Shown here one piece after another: positions 8,720 to 19,363 of a stretch of 64,000 bases of DNA (position 1 is the stretch's first letter; each line of letters begins with the position of its first letter). The notes below the pieces were generated by a model. It searched no databases. It saw nothing but the letters and a program-made list of their open reading frames with translations, and was not told the origin of the DNA. Made by a program: the position numbers and the translations under genes. This stretch comes from Pythium myriotylum (taxonomy: Eukaryota > Oomycota > Peronosporomycetes > Pythiales > Pythiaceae): positions 3,164,501 to 3,228,500 of the forward strand of contig JALJCQ010000030.1 of NCBI GenBank assembly GCA_023091665.1, read 5' to 3'.

Positions 8720-11700
8720 CTAGATGAGTCGCGAGAAGTAGGCGTCCGTCTTGAAGGCCTGCAGCAGCTCGCTGGGTGTGCAGAGCAGCTTCACGAGCTG
8801 CTTCTTGAGCTCGGCCGCGCCCACCATGCCCTCCGAGCTCAGTGTCTCGAGTCCCAGTCGGAACTCTCCGCGAGTCAGCGGCTTGAAGACACCAGCGTCG
8901 TGGCTCGCGTCGCAATAGCACTCGTAAAGATCGTCCACGCGGTAGAGTGTCTGCGTCGAAGTCGTCGCGTCCTCGACGACGGCCTTAGTTCGTGCGACGA
9001 GTCGTGTGGACGCGAAAAGGATCATCTGCAGGTTACGCGGTAGCGACGCCACGTTGTTTCGGTTCTTGCCTTCGAGCACGAGCTTGATCGTCTTGACGAT
9101 GTCGATGAGCGAGACCGGGGCGCCATAGTCTGCAGCCGACGCCACTTCGCTCAGCTTCTGCTGGAGGACACGACGGCAGATGTCCAGAGCGAGGCGCACG
9201 TCGCCCGACTGAGCCGCCACCTTGCGCGCGATGAACGACACGCCGTGCGAGTTGACGATGCGAGCGGCGTTCGTCGGCCCGCCCAAGCGGTCCATAAGGA
9301 TCTCGCTTATAGTCTGGTACGAGTATGGCTTGAAGACGATGACTTGAGGCTTGACAGTTGGCAGCTGCAGCTGGAGAGATGCGAGATGGCGCTCCGTGAA
9401 GTCGATCTGGTTGGCGATTCCCACAAGGATAAATGCGTGGCCCGAGCGATGGGCCAGCTCGAACAGCCGGCAGAGCTCACCCTCCATGCTTGTTCGACCA
9501 AGTGCGTCGATCTCATCCAGGACGAGAAGCCTAAGCAAAACAAGGAACACAGTAAGGAGACGGCGCATACCCAGCAGTTCTGAGTGAATAGTGGACCTAC
9601 AGCGCCTTTGATCGCTTGTACGCCGTGTTCGTTCCCCGCTCGATGGCTTCGAACGCCTCCTCTCCATCTGAGTACTCTTTGTTCGTCAGGTGCTCAGCAA
9701 CCTTGCAGAAGACCTGGTGAAAGTCGCTCATGCCCATGGCGTTCAGATGGACGGCCACGATCGAGCCAGGTGCGTTACCGTAAGACTGAGAGAGGAAGAC
9801 TGGGTGAGTAAGGGGCCATCAATAATGAATACGCCAACAGCAATACCTCGTGGAGGTCTCCAATCTTGTCACTCAGTGCGCGAAGCAGAGCTGACTTGCC
9901 ACAGCCGGGTGCACCCGACAGGTACATACTGCCACCTCGACGGTCAGCAAAGCAACCACGGCAGAAGTCCTCGATCTTTTTTGCCTCTGTCTCACGATGT
10001 GCGAACACTTCTGGCTGGTAACTGAGCGTCAGCCAGGAAATCGATCGTTCAGCCAGCTCGCTCTCAGGAACATTCTCTTCGACGGGTAGGGAGGGCGTCT
10101 GCTTCAATTTCTCCGCGCTTGGCGAAGGCGTGAAGGCTTCATTCAAGTTTCTCGCCAAAGATGTAGTGCTGTCCTTAGCGGAATCCTCTTGCCGGGTTTT
10201 TGCCGATGTACTCTCTGGCGAGATATTTGATTCCTGCGTGAGAGTGGTGAGATCCTGTGTCTCTCTACTATCCTCCACCTGCAGGTTGTCCGACGGCTTC
10301 TTCATTCGGTCGTTTGGAGGTGTCTGGAACGAGTCCTCGGCTTGTTCCGAATCCACTCTAGCCTTCTTCGCAACTGGGGTGTGAGCGTTGTCGAGCTCTT
10401 CCACGACGTTCGCTTTTCGCTTCACAGGAGTCGAACTAATCTCGACTTCTTCTTCAGTGCTCTCACCTTCTTGACGCTCTCTCTCCGACTCCTCGGAAGT
10501 CTCACCAGCACGCAGGACTTGAGTGGCGAGCTTGGTCCACTCGCCAGTGTCCTTCAAGTATTCTTCAACCTCATCGGGCGAGTAAAAGAAGTCTTCTCCA
10601 TGAACAAGGTTCTTCTTTCGCTTTGCCGTTGGCTTGAAGTAGTCGTACGAGAAGCGCCCAGGTCGGTAGTACCACCCCTTTTGCTGAAGCTTGGGCCACA
10701 CATGAGCGAACTTGACGTCATTGACAGCTGCATAAGTGGTTTGAATGCGTCGAACCTGACTAGGCGACGGTTTTCGACGTGCTGCGCCACGCTTGGGCTT
10801 GTTCTGTTGGGCGTTCTCTTTCTCAGCATCTGCCTCATCGTCGTCATCTGAGATCTCGATCACAGAGACTTGCGGGGTTGGCTTGGTCTGAAGTGTTTTC
10901 TTTCTCATTGTCGGTGTCTTGCGGGGCTTCTCCTCCTTCACAGCGAACGAGGAGTAGCTTCGCTCGTGCTCGCGGCGCAGTTTGTCCGTGATTGTGTGGT
11001 TGAGACCGCTCTCTTCAAGGTACATTTCCACCGAAGCAAAGCCGGCGAAGCAATGCTGGCCTGGCACAATGTCGCTCTCGTCCATGTCAACGCACTCAGG
11101 CTTGAAGTACATGTATCCATCCAAGGCCGTCTTGTACGGCACAGGCTTCCAGTACCACCCTCGCGCTCGCAGCTCCTGCTCGATCTTGCCCTGCGTGCAC
11201 TTGAACGGTGGCACGACACGTCGGACTTCCTGCTTGGCAGCAAGCGGCTTTCGTCGCCCTCTCGGCGCCGCCGCTTTTGTTCTCTCTGTGTCTCTGGGGG
11301 CACGAACATGGCGCCGTGTGGTCTTGGTGAACACTTCTTCTTCTTCGTCCGCGCTCTGATCCTCCTCCGAGCCACTGGCCTCTTCTTCTTCTTCTTCTTC
11401 TTCTTCTTCTTCTTCTTCTTCTTCTCCTTCCTGCTCGTCGTTGCTTTGCGACATCTCCACGTCCGCTTCCTCCTCTTGTGATTGTGCTGGCTCCGCGTCG
11501 CTCTCAGTCTCTGGCTCGGCGGTTTTCTTCTCTGGCGAGCCGATGAGACCGTCTAGGAACCGTGCGATGGCCTGGCGCTTGGTCTGGAAGATGGTGACGT
11601 TGGGCACGAAGCGGTCAAAGGTCGTGCCGGGCAGCACGTAGAGCTCGCTCTGCGCGCTCGAGATGGTCTGCCAGCCCTGCGCGACCATCGTCGCCCAGAA

Positions 11701-12534
11701 GAGCTCGTCCAGTTGGCCAGGCTCGTTCTCTTTGTTGGCGTCGCTCGAAGTCCAGCGCGCCAGGAACTTGCGGGTCGCGGTCTCGAGCGAGTCGAAGACC
11801 GTGACGTTGGGGCGGAACTCGAAGAACTGGACGCCCGGCATCGCGAAGAGCTTGGCGCCGTCGGGCTGCGAGAACGTCGCCCAGCCCTCGGCCTCCATGA
11901 GCGCCCAGCAGGCCTGGACCAGCTCGGGCGCGAGCGAGGCCGTCTCTGTCTGAGCCTTCTTCGTCTCTGTCTTGGCGACGGGCGTCAGCTTGTGCTCGGT
12001 CTTGTCAGCAGCTCCAGCCGTCGGGGCGAGCTGGTTCTTGTTCGTGGCAGTGGCGATCTCGGCCATGGGGCGTCTCGCGACGCCGCTGGCGCCCGCGAGG
12101 AACTCGAGCAAGAGCGCGCTGGCGGCCTCGTCGTCGTGCGCGTGGTCGTGGAAGCGCTGCGCCTGCGCGCAGGCCCTGCGGAAGGCGCTGTGCTTGGCGG
12201 CGCGCGCGACCGCGTCCTCGGGCACGTTGTGCGCGCGGCAGACGCGGCCAAAGTCGTCGGCGCCGGCCCACGGGTGCGTCGCGAGCTCGTCCTGCGCCAC
12301 GAGGCAGAGCTGCAGGTTGGGCGCGACGCCGCCGGCCGTCGAGGCGCCCGCAGGCACGCCCAGGAACGCCACGACGCGCTCCTCGACGTCGGGCACGGGC
12401 TTGCGCTGGCGCAGCCGGAGCGTGTCGAGCGCGTGGCGCGCGGCCGCCGAGTACGAGGCGTAGACGCACGCGGGCCAGAAGACCGCCATGCCGCGCACGC
12501 GCACCCAGCAGAGGCGCGAAGGAGGAGGCGTCAT
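8720..12534 (-). CDS. CDC6: PWWP-like / GW-module / Cdc6 AAA+ fusion protein (replication licensing factor)
   Basis: Inferred exons 12534-9847, 9785-9601 and 9530-8720 give 1227 residues in frame. Cdc6 loads the MCM helicase with ORC in G1. The C-terminal third is Cdc6: Walker A YLSGAPGCGKSALL, Walker B LLVLDEIDALGR, sensor 1 ILVGIANQIDFTERHL, sensor 2 SGDVRLALDICRRVL, then a winged-helix region. Conserved residues run across both splice junctions. The N-terminus is unusual. A PWWP-like start (LCWVRVRGMAVFWPACVYAS) is followed by two GW...F.PNVT modules (about residues 205-360). Two GWY...YFKP modules come next (about 450-640), separated by a poly-Glu run. These modules are shared with the divergent neighbour at 12898. 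An ORC1-type protein with a BAH domain is the alternative; I see no BAH. Confidence 0.85.
11381..11424. repeat. (TTC)n microsatellite coding poly-Glu
   Basis: About 14 uninterrupted TTC units lie inside the first exon of the Cdc6-fusion gene and are read on the minus strand as GAA (Glu). They sit in an acidic linker between two module pairs. Length variation here would change the linker by whole residues only. Confidence 0.85.
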
Positions 12535-12897
12535 GTCGGGGGCAGAGAGGGAAGAGAGGGATATGGAGTGATCTCGCTCGCTTTCCGCGCCAAAACTGAC
12601 GGCGGATGGGACTTTGAATTGGGAGCAATATCCGGATTTTCCCGTTGACCTCTCTCGAAAAAGAAGGATATTTGGCGATCCAGGTTTTGGCGCGCAAAAT
12701 CTGGAAACGGTTTTAAGAGAACTTTTTTTTTGAAATAAAAAAACAATTTTTTCACCCAAAAAACTGAGCTGGCGTGAGGTTTTTTTTGTTCTGTGGGCTA
12801 AATCGGAGAGGTGAGGAAATGGGCCAATGGGAGCCGCGCGCGGGGTTTCCACGGCGCCAACCGCAGAGTCCCCACCGCCAACGCCACCGCCGCCTCC
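12535..12897. promoter_or_regulatory. Bidirectional promoter with E2F-like sites
   Basis: 363 bp separate the divergent ATGs at 12534 (minus) and 12898 (plus). The region holds TTTCCGCGCCAAAA at 12582-12595, the palindromic TTTTGGCGCGCAAAA at 12685-12699 and TTTGGCGA at 12671-12678. All fit the E2F/DP consensus TTTSSCGC. AT-rich runs lie at about 12720-12790. CDC6 genes are classic E2F targets at G1/S, so shared cell-cycle control of both genes is a reasonable inference. Confidence 0.6.
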
Positions 12898-14772
12898 ATG
12901 CCGCCGACCGACGAGACCAACGCCGACTCCGAGCTCGAGCTCGAGGCCACGCAGAGCCTCGACGACTTTGAGCCGACCGACGCCAACGCCACCAACGAGA
13001 CCAACACCAACGTCGCCAACACCAACGAGACCAACACCAATGCCAACGACGCCAACGCCGATGACGCCAACACGAATGACGCCGGCGAGTCGTTCGCCTT
13101 CGCCGGGGCGTCGGCGTCGGCGGCTCCGTTCATGGGCGCGTTCGGCGTCGTGTGGCGCGCGCTGCTGTCGCTCGGGTGGCAGACGGCGCAGGGCCCCGGC
13201 ACCGAGTTCGTGTCGATGCCCGGCACGCAGTTCTTCAACTTCCGGCCCAACATCAACGTCTTCGACGCCAAGGGCAAGGCCTGCTGGAAGTGGCTCGCGA
13301 GCGCCGCCGAGCGCGAGCCCGTGGGCCGAAAAGAGGAAGACAAGGTCTGGGACGCGCTCTGGGCCGTCGCCGAGACGCAGCTGGGCTGGTACACCATGAG
13401 CAGCGGCGACGAGACGTGGTTCGTCAAGCCCAAGACCCAGTTCGCCGAGTTCCAGCCGAACGTGACCATCTTCCAGACCAAGAAGCGCGCCGTGCTGCAG
13501 GCCTTCAAGACCAGCAAGGTCCGCATCGAGCTCGGCGACTCGGTCGAAGGCCCGCAGGTTATCGACTTTGCCGCCGAGCCGCAGGAGCCCAAGACCAAGA
13601 AGGAAAAGAAGGCAAGCGACACGCCCAAGGCCAGCAGGTCCAAGAGCGACGCGTTCACGACGCCGCCGCCCAAGAAGAGCGCGTCGGCTGCCTCCTCGAC
13701 CAAGAAGACGGCCAAGGCAACGCCCACGCCCAGTAAGAAGCTCGGGAAGTCATCCGGCGCTGGGTCGGCGAAGAAAACCACTCCGGCCAAGACGCCGAAC
13801 GCCAAGAGCCCCAAGGCGTCGGCGAGCTCCAAGAAGAAGTCGGAGCCGCCGCTCGTGTTCCACGCTCCCGAGTTCAAGTGCACGTTCGGCCACGTGTACA
13901 AGAGACTGCAGGACCGTGGGTGGTACCACAAGGCCGGCTCGTTTGAGTACGACTACTTCTCGCCTGATTGGACCAAGGAGACGGCGATCCTGAACGGCAA
14001 CTACTTCCAGTCGGCTGCCGAGTTTGAGAGCTTTCTCAAGGACTCGGGCATGTGGGCCGATATTGAGGGCGAGTTGCGTGACGAGCACGCTGCGGTCGTG
14101 GAAGAGCTTCGTCAGGAGGCCGAGGAGAAGCGCCAGAAGCTCAAGGAGCGACAGGCTGCCAAAGAGGCTGCCGAGAAGGCAAACAAGTCCAAGGCCAAGT
14201 CGACGCCAGGGAAGGACTTGTCGTCGGTGATGCGCTCGCCTTCCAAGAAGAAGAAGATCTCGGTCTTTCAGAAGGCGTCGCAGATGACCGCCATGAAGCG
14301 TAAGTCGCTCGAGCCCGAGGATCGCCCCGCGGTCAAGATCACCATGGGCAAGATCGTCGATAAGCTTGTCAAGCGCGGATGGCACTACAAGCCAGGACGT
14401 TTCGAGTACGACTACTATAAACCGAACGTCAACATCAAGACCGCCAAGGTGGGTGAGGACTACTTCCAAAGCGAGAGTGAGCTCGAGACCTACCTGAAGG
14501 TCTCCGGCCTCTGGACCGAGATTGCCCACGAGATTCGGCAAGAATTCGAGGCCGGAACGGACGAAGAAGACGACAACAAGCAGAAGGCGAAGAAGACGCC
14601 CACGTCCAACAAGAAGCCACGTGTCGAGACGAAGGAGCCGGTCACGCCCACGTCGCCACGGGAAGAGAAGGGAGAGAAAGAGGCCGAGAGTGAGCCGCTC
14701 GAGCCCGCGGCGGTCGCGCTCTCGAATGATATTTGGGGCAACGCGAACCAGTTCGACTTTGAAAAGTACTAG
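12898..14772 (+). CDS. GW/DYF-module protein, divergent partner of the Cdc6 fusion
   Basis: A single exon of 624 codons; the upstream in-frame start is GTG, so the ATG at 12898 is chosen. After an Asn/Thr/Asp/Ala-rich low-complexity start come four modules. Two are of the type GW...GTQFFNFRPNINVFDAK (about residues 80-200). Two are of the type RGWHYKPGRFEYDYYKPN...DYFQSESELETYLK (about 320-380 and 480-545). A long Lys/Ser/Pro-rich, probably DNA- or nucleosome-binding linker separates the pairs, and a basic region follows the last module. The order of modules matches the N-terminal half of the neighbouring Cdc6 fusion, so the two genes look like a head-to-head duplication. No known domain name can be assigned. 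A chromatin or replication role is inferred from composition and context only. Confidence 0.8.
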   Translation: MPPTDETNADSELELEATQSLDDFEPTDANATNETNTNVANTNETNTNANDANADDANTNDAGESFAFAGASASAAPFMGAFGVVWRALLSLGWQTAQGPGTEFVSMPGTQFFNFRPNINVFDAKGKACWKWLASAAEREPVGRKEEDKVWDALWAVAETQLGWYTMSSGDETWFVKPKTQFAEFQPNVTIFQTKKRAVLQAFKTSKVRIELGDSVEGPQVIDFAAEPQEPKTKKEKKASDTPKASRSKSDAFTTPPPKKSASAASSTKKTAKATPTPSKKLGKSSGAGSAKKTTPAKTPNAKSPKASASSKKKSEPPLVFHAPEFKCTFGHVYKRLQDRGWYHKAGSFEYDYFSPDWTKETAILNGNYFQSAAEFESFLKDSGMWADIEGELRDEHAAVVEELRQEAEEKRQKLKERQAAKEAAEKANKSKAKSTPGKDLSSVMRSPSKKKKISVFQKASQMTAMKRKSLEPEDRPAVKITMGKIVDKLVKRGWHYKPGRFEYDYYKPNVNIKTAKVGEDYFQSESELETYLKVSGLWTEIAHEIRQEFEAGTDEEDDNKQKAKKTPTSNKKPRVETKEPVTPTSPREEKGEKEAESEPLEPAAVALSNDIWGNANQFDFEKY

Positions 14773-14843
14773 CAGAAGTGAAGCGTGCGGTTGTTGGACG
14801 TGAAGGAACCAAATGTATAGATTAGGGTGTAACGTGGCGATTT

Positions 14844-15446
14844 CTACAGCACGCCTTTGAGTGACGCGCCCGCGCGGCGATAGATGCTCTGGCGCTCGGC
14901 CTCGATGCGGTTGATGGTCTGCTTGAGTTCCTAGGGAGTCGCACAAGAAACAGTTTTGAACGTTAGGAGCGTGGCCAATTAAGCTCACAATGGGTCACCA
15001 CAAACCGCGATCTCTTCCGGCGTGGCATCGCTCGTGGGCGAGGCCGTGAGGTTGGACATGTCGGAGTCCGCCATCTAAATAGACGTAGTGAGGCAGGCGA
15101 TCGCGTCTAGTGAAGCAGACGCGCACGAACCCGCGTGCTGAGCCGGTTGAGCATCTCCAGAATGCGATCCTTGTCCGCTACACGAGCGCTAGTGAGTCAG
15201 AGAGGTCCATATGGAGTCTGCCGCGGTCAAATTCCCACCGTAGGCGTCGACGGCGTCGTAAGGCTTCTCGGCCGAGTGGTTCTCCCTGTCGGAGGCGATA
15301 GCGCAGCGCAGAGCGAGCGTCAGCAGCCGAACGACGGCTCATTAGAGAGAGGAAATCGCTGTCTACACGCACATCTTTTCAAAAACGACGTCCATGAGCT
15401 TCTTGAGCTTGTGGATGTCGTCCATCATCTGCATGATCGGCTCCAT
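14844..15446 (-). CDS. Small five-exon gene, 107-residue helical protein of unknown function
   Basis: Inferred exons 15446-15373, 15285-15239, 15177-15131, 15074-15006 and 14930-14844 join in frame to 107 codons plus TAG. Every intron is 56-87 bp with GT/AG ends. The protein begins MEPIMQMMDDIHKLKKLMDV, continues ADKDRILEMLNRLSTR and ends in INRIEAERQSIYRRAGASL. Two predicted amphipathic helices with heptad-like spacing suggest a small coiled-coil subunit of a larger complex. I do not recognise the family. Exons four and five could instead be a separate 50-residue gene starting at the ATG at 15074, but the in-frame splice makes one gene more likely. Confidence 0.55.
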
Positions 15447-15630
15447 CTTTCCCTCCTTCGCTTGCTCACTGTGGTCTTGGAGCCTTTACCAACTACGTAA
15501 TTGTGACCCATGAGGGTGTACACAATTCCCCAACTCACTATATTGGGTTAATTCGCAACAGTTTATATTGGGTCTATTACATCACATTACACATTCTACT
15601 ACCAAACTACTACTGAAACAACCATGGAAC

Positions 15631-16687
15631 TCAGACAACAAGATGCACCTCCCGCTTGTTGAGAGGCTGCACGTCACGGGCGTTTGGGCCCGGGAGCACA
15701 CGGCGGAAGGCCGCGAGCTGCTCCTCGGAGGCCTCAGCGATGTGCTGGACGACGACCCACTCGACGCCTTCGGTGTACGGCGGCGTCGTGAGGGACCCCG
15801 AGTACCGGAAGAAGTTAGCGGCGGGGATCTCTAGCGCGCGAGGGTCGACACCGCTGAGAGCCACGGACGCCGGCTCGCCCACCTCCAGCTCATCGAGCAC
15901 GTTCCAGAACTGTTTACATGCATGAGAAAGTCAGTCATATGCTGGTGATATCAGTTGTCGCGTGGTCATGACCTACCTGAGCGAGGAACGCGTTCTCGGC
16001 GCCGGGGCGGAAGAAGATAGCGACGACGGCGAGCGCACCGTCGTCTGCTTGGTGCACCAAGTGCAGTTCCATGGCTTCGGGTCGTCCGTCGAGCGTGTGT
16101 TCGCCTAATTGCGACAAAAAGAGAAACAAGCGTGAGCATCTTCAGAGTGGACTGGGCATGACATCGCCGCCCTGCCCCGCCTCAGAGACGGCGATGAGAC
16201 AGGGTCGACTTCAACATGACGCACTGGGTGTGTGGAAGTGGAACTGGACAGCGTGGTAGACCTTTTCGCCGATCGTGAGCGCGTTCTCCGACGTCGGTCC
16301 CCAGCGAACCGAGAAGCCCTTGCCGTTGTAGACGAGCTCGGCGTCACTCGCGTGGGACGAGACCACGATGCACTGGTGCATGGGCACCTTCGCAGCTCGC
16401 GAGGCCTGGATGTCGATGGGCGACTGCGACAGCATGGACGGACCTTCGGGCTCGTGGTCCTCGGAGCAGGACGACGACATGGTGTCGTCGTCATGCGAGC
16501 CCACCGAGTGGGTCTCGGCCTCGGAGACGTCGTCCTTCAGGGCCGAGCCTTGGAGCTGCTGAGGGGTGCAGCACGCACACTCTCCGGACGCTGCGGGAGC
16601 TCCGGATTTTCCGGATTTCCGGGAGAGTCTCCAGGCCGAGAACGAGGACAGGATGGCGGCGCATGGGGCGAACGTGGCGAATTTCAT
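15631..16687 (-). CDS. Alpha-carbonic anhydrase (paralogue 1, secreted)
   Basis: Exons 16687-16225, 16104-15977 and 15909-15631 join to 289 residues. The enzyme interconverts CO2 and bicarbonate. The sequence shows SQSPIDIQ near the start of the domain and the zinc ligands in QFHFHTPSEHTL and MELHLVH, the first of these motifs being completed across intron 1. AIFFRPGAENAFLAQFWNVL follows, then SLTTPPYTEGVEW near the C-terminus. The active-site histidines are present. The first 20 residues (KFATFAPCAAILSSFSAW) form a probable signal peptide, so it likely acts outside the cell or in the secretory path. The upstream in-frame start is GTG, so the ATG at 16687 is used. Intron phases and positions equal those of the gene at 18170. 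Confidence 0.88.
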
Positions 16688-18169
16688 GGCTGCAGGAAAC
16701 GGACGAGGAAAGCTCTGGACGGCGAAACGAAGAGTGCGATCCGCTCCGGACCAAGCCGTCCGGAGCGTCCCAAGGGGGCTCGGCCCGACGGCCACCTACC
16801 CACTGAGCAGAGCTCCAGTTCCTTGGAGCGTTTCTCCACCACTCGGGTGGAAGGCCGGCGACAGGAAGATGAGACGAGGATGGGCCACGCCCCCCCAAAA
16901 GCGCCATTTCCTCCGGACCAAAGTTCCGGACGAACAGCCGAGCGAGCGTGTGACCGAGAGAGGGTGGGAGTTGCGACCGCACGATTTGGATTGGTCCCCC
17001 CCCGCTGATCAATGAGAAAAACACAAACCGCACGTTTTGGTTTGGGCTCTTGAGCCAAAAAACAACCTCCGGACAGGCGATTGCAGTGGACGGTCGACCG
17101 GTCGGTCGGTCGGACACGCACGCCAACTTGTAACGGGCAGATTGCAGTGGTCGGTCGGCGGTCGGTCGGTCGGTGTCACGTCATCGTCCAAGCACCCTCC
17201 TCCAGTTCACTGGCGTGGATGTCGCAGGTACAGGAGACGATCGTCTCGCCGCCGCCTCACGCGAGCCGCACGGCGCCGTAGAGACGCCGACGACTGCTGT
17301 GGGCTCTCGTGGCGCGTTCGTCGGACGTTTGACGGTCGTCCAGAGAGCGCTCGATCGGCACGTGGTGCAGCTGATCACCTCTCTAAAGACATGGGTGAAC
17401 TGGCGTGTCAGAGAAGAGGGCGGCGCTGCGTCATCGCGCGGCGGACTCGACGATTAGTTTACCAAAACACGAGAGACCGCCAAAAGTAATACCTGAAAAA
17501 GGTATAGTTGGGAAGCCGAAGACAGGGACTAATTAATTGGATAATACCTTGTTTTGCTGAACTCATGGGTGTATCTTTCCTCTCGCTTTAGTGACCTCGA
17601 ATGAGACACGTACCCATGTCCCGCCTTTGCTGTCCCTTTCATTCGCGAATTGCAAGCAGACCCATACCTCTCAAACTCGTTTGTTTCCTCCTCGGTTCTT
17701 CTCTTGCCAGGGACCTCACAACAGATACCCCGTCCAATCGGATCGTCAAAACGATCTCACTTGACTCCGAGCCCTCTCTTTTGGAGCGTTCGCAAGTTGA
17801 AATGCCAGAGTTCAACTCGCCGACGCCACGAACCGCTCGCGCGTCCATGCTGCCGAGCCAGATGATGCTCTCGTCGGCTGGCCTGCCACGCTCCCCATCT
17901 CAGCGGAGCGTCGAGAGCGCAGGTGCGTGGGTGTGGATTTCCCAGGCTCGTCCGCCACGCGAAGGAAGATGGAGCGGAAGGCGAGAGGCCAACAAGAGAC
18001 GGCAAGTGAACGATCCGGTGTATATTTGGCAGTATTCGCTGGAGCTTCCAATTGGCTCCTCAGCGGTTTCCGGATGCGCCTTGCGTGGTGGAAGTTGGAT
18101 GCGTCTAGAGACTCACACGTAGACAGATAGCAGATACACGGCACTTGGGAGGGGGGGCCCTTCCTCCCT
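16688..18169. other. Intergenic region between the carbonic anhydrase genes
   Basis: No firm gene. The left part is the upstream region of paralogue 1 and is rich in TCCGGA. A GGTC-rich imperfect direct repeat lies at 17079-17173. At 17802-17932 an open frame starting MPEFNSPTPRTARASML ends at a possible donor (CAG|GTGCGT). It could be the first exon of a small Ser/Pro-rich protein, but no second exon was found, so I leave it uncalled. Confidence 0.5.
17079..17173. repeat. Imperfect direct repeat with GGTC tandem units
   Basis: Two copies of GATTGCAGTGG (17079-17089 and 17140-17150) are each followed by a short CGGTCGGTCGG run. Non-coding, between the carbonic anhydrase genes. Confidence 0.7.
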
Positions 18170-19363
18170 CTAGGCGTGGCAGGCGAGCCACACGTGGCGC
18201 TTGTAGAGAGGCTGGAGGTCGCGGGCGTTCGAGCCCGGGATCACGTGGTGGAACATCTCGATCTGCTCCTTGGAGACCTCGAACACGTCGTGCATGACGA
18301 TCCACTCGACGCCCTCGGTGTACGGCGGGGTCGTGAGGGAGCCCTTGTAGCGGTAGAAGCTCTCGGCGAGGATGTCGAGCACGCGCGGGTCGATCTTGCC
18401 GAGCTTGGTCTTGGACGGCTTGCCCGGCACGACCTCATCGAGCTTGTCCCAGAACTGTACAATAGAGCAAAGCATGCGTGAGTTCGATGAACCCATGCAA
18501 AGGGATGTTGAGCTGGCGCAAACATACCTGAGCGAGGAACGGGTTCTCCTTGCCTTCGCGGAAGAGGACACCGATCACAGCGAGAGTACCGTCAGCAGCC
18601 TGGTGGACCATGTGCAACTCCATGGCCTCGTGGACGTGGTCGAGAGTGTGCTCGCCTGTTAAACGAATCGAGTTGTTAGAATCAGCAAGTCATCTGGTTG
18701 AGGAGGCACGAGAAACGTACTCGGCGTGTGGAAGTGGAACTGGACAGCGTTGAAGACCTTGCCGCCAATGACAACCGAGTTCTTGGTCGGCTTGCGCCAC
18801 TGGATCGAGAAGCCCTTGCCGTTGTAGACAAGGTCGGCGCGGGCAGGGTTCATGTTGATGGTCACGGCGTTGGGGCAGGTCGTACGGGGCACAAGTTCCG
18901 AGTCGCTTTCGCAAATGTCAATGGGCGACTGCTGGTGGCCTTCGTCCGAGTCTTCGTCTTCGCTGTAGAGCGATGGCGTGTGCGTGTCGGCGTCCGAGTC
19001 CGAGTCGGCGTGGACGTGGACGTGGCCGTGGACGTGGCCATGGCCGTGGTCGTGGAACTCCTTCGAGAACTTGCGCTGCGCGATGCCGCGCGGCTCGTTG
19101 CGCGGCGTGCAGCAGACGCAGTCTTCGTCCTGCGCGGCGCTCTCTTCCTTGGCCGGCTCGGCGAGCTTCCAGGGCGACTGGGCCGCCGTGACCGACTCGC
19201 ACGACTCGAGCGGCTCGGTCTTGGGCGGCGCGTCGGCGGGGCGCAGCATCTTATAGCCGGCGTAGGCTGCGGCGCCGACGGCGATGGCCGCCACGAGCGA
19301 GCCGAGGACAAGGGCGTTGCCGCCCTTGGCCGAGGGGGAGGAACTGGACGGCGCGGCTTCCAT
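18170..19363 (-). CDS. Alpha-carbonic anhydrase (paralogue 2, membrane-anchored, His-rich linker)
   Basis: Exons 19363-18721, 18655-18528 and 18454-18170 join to 351 residues. The catalytic domain shows QQSPIDIC, the zinc ligands in QFHFHTPSEHTL and MELHMVH, and GSLTTPPYTEGVEW. Both intron positions and phases are the same as in paralogue 1, so this is a tandem duplicate. It differs at the N-terminus: a hydrophobic segment, LVLGSLVAAIAVGAAAYAGY (about residues 18-37), looks like a signal anchor. Between anchor and enzyme lies a His-rich run (FHDHGHGHVHGHVHVHA, about 110-126) that could bind or buffer zinc. The enzyme would face the lumen or the outside. A 5' neighbour on this strand is more than 1 kb away. 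Confidence 0.88.

Noticed and set aside
6329..8727. Long frames over the ankyrin gene (755 codons antisense, 428 codons in another plus frame)
   Set aside because: Shadows of the GC-rich ankyrin frame; Arg-rich, with no family resemblance.
17601..18122. 173-codon plus-strand frame between the carbonic anhydrases
   Set aside because: Only a 44-residue part looks protein-like and no second exon or domain was found.
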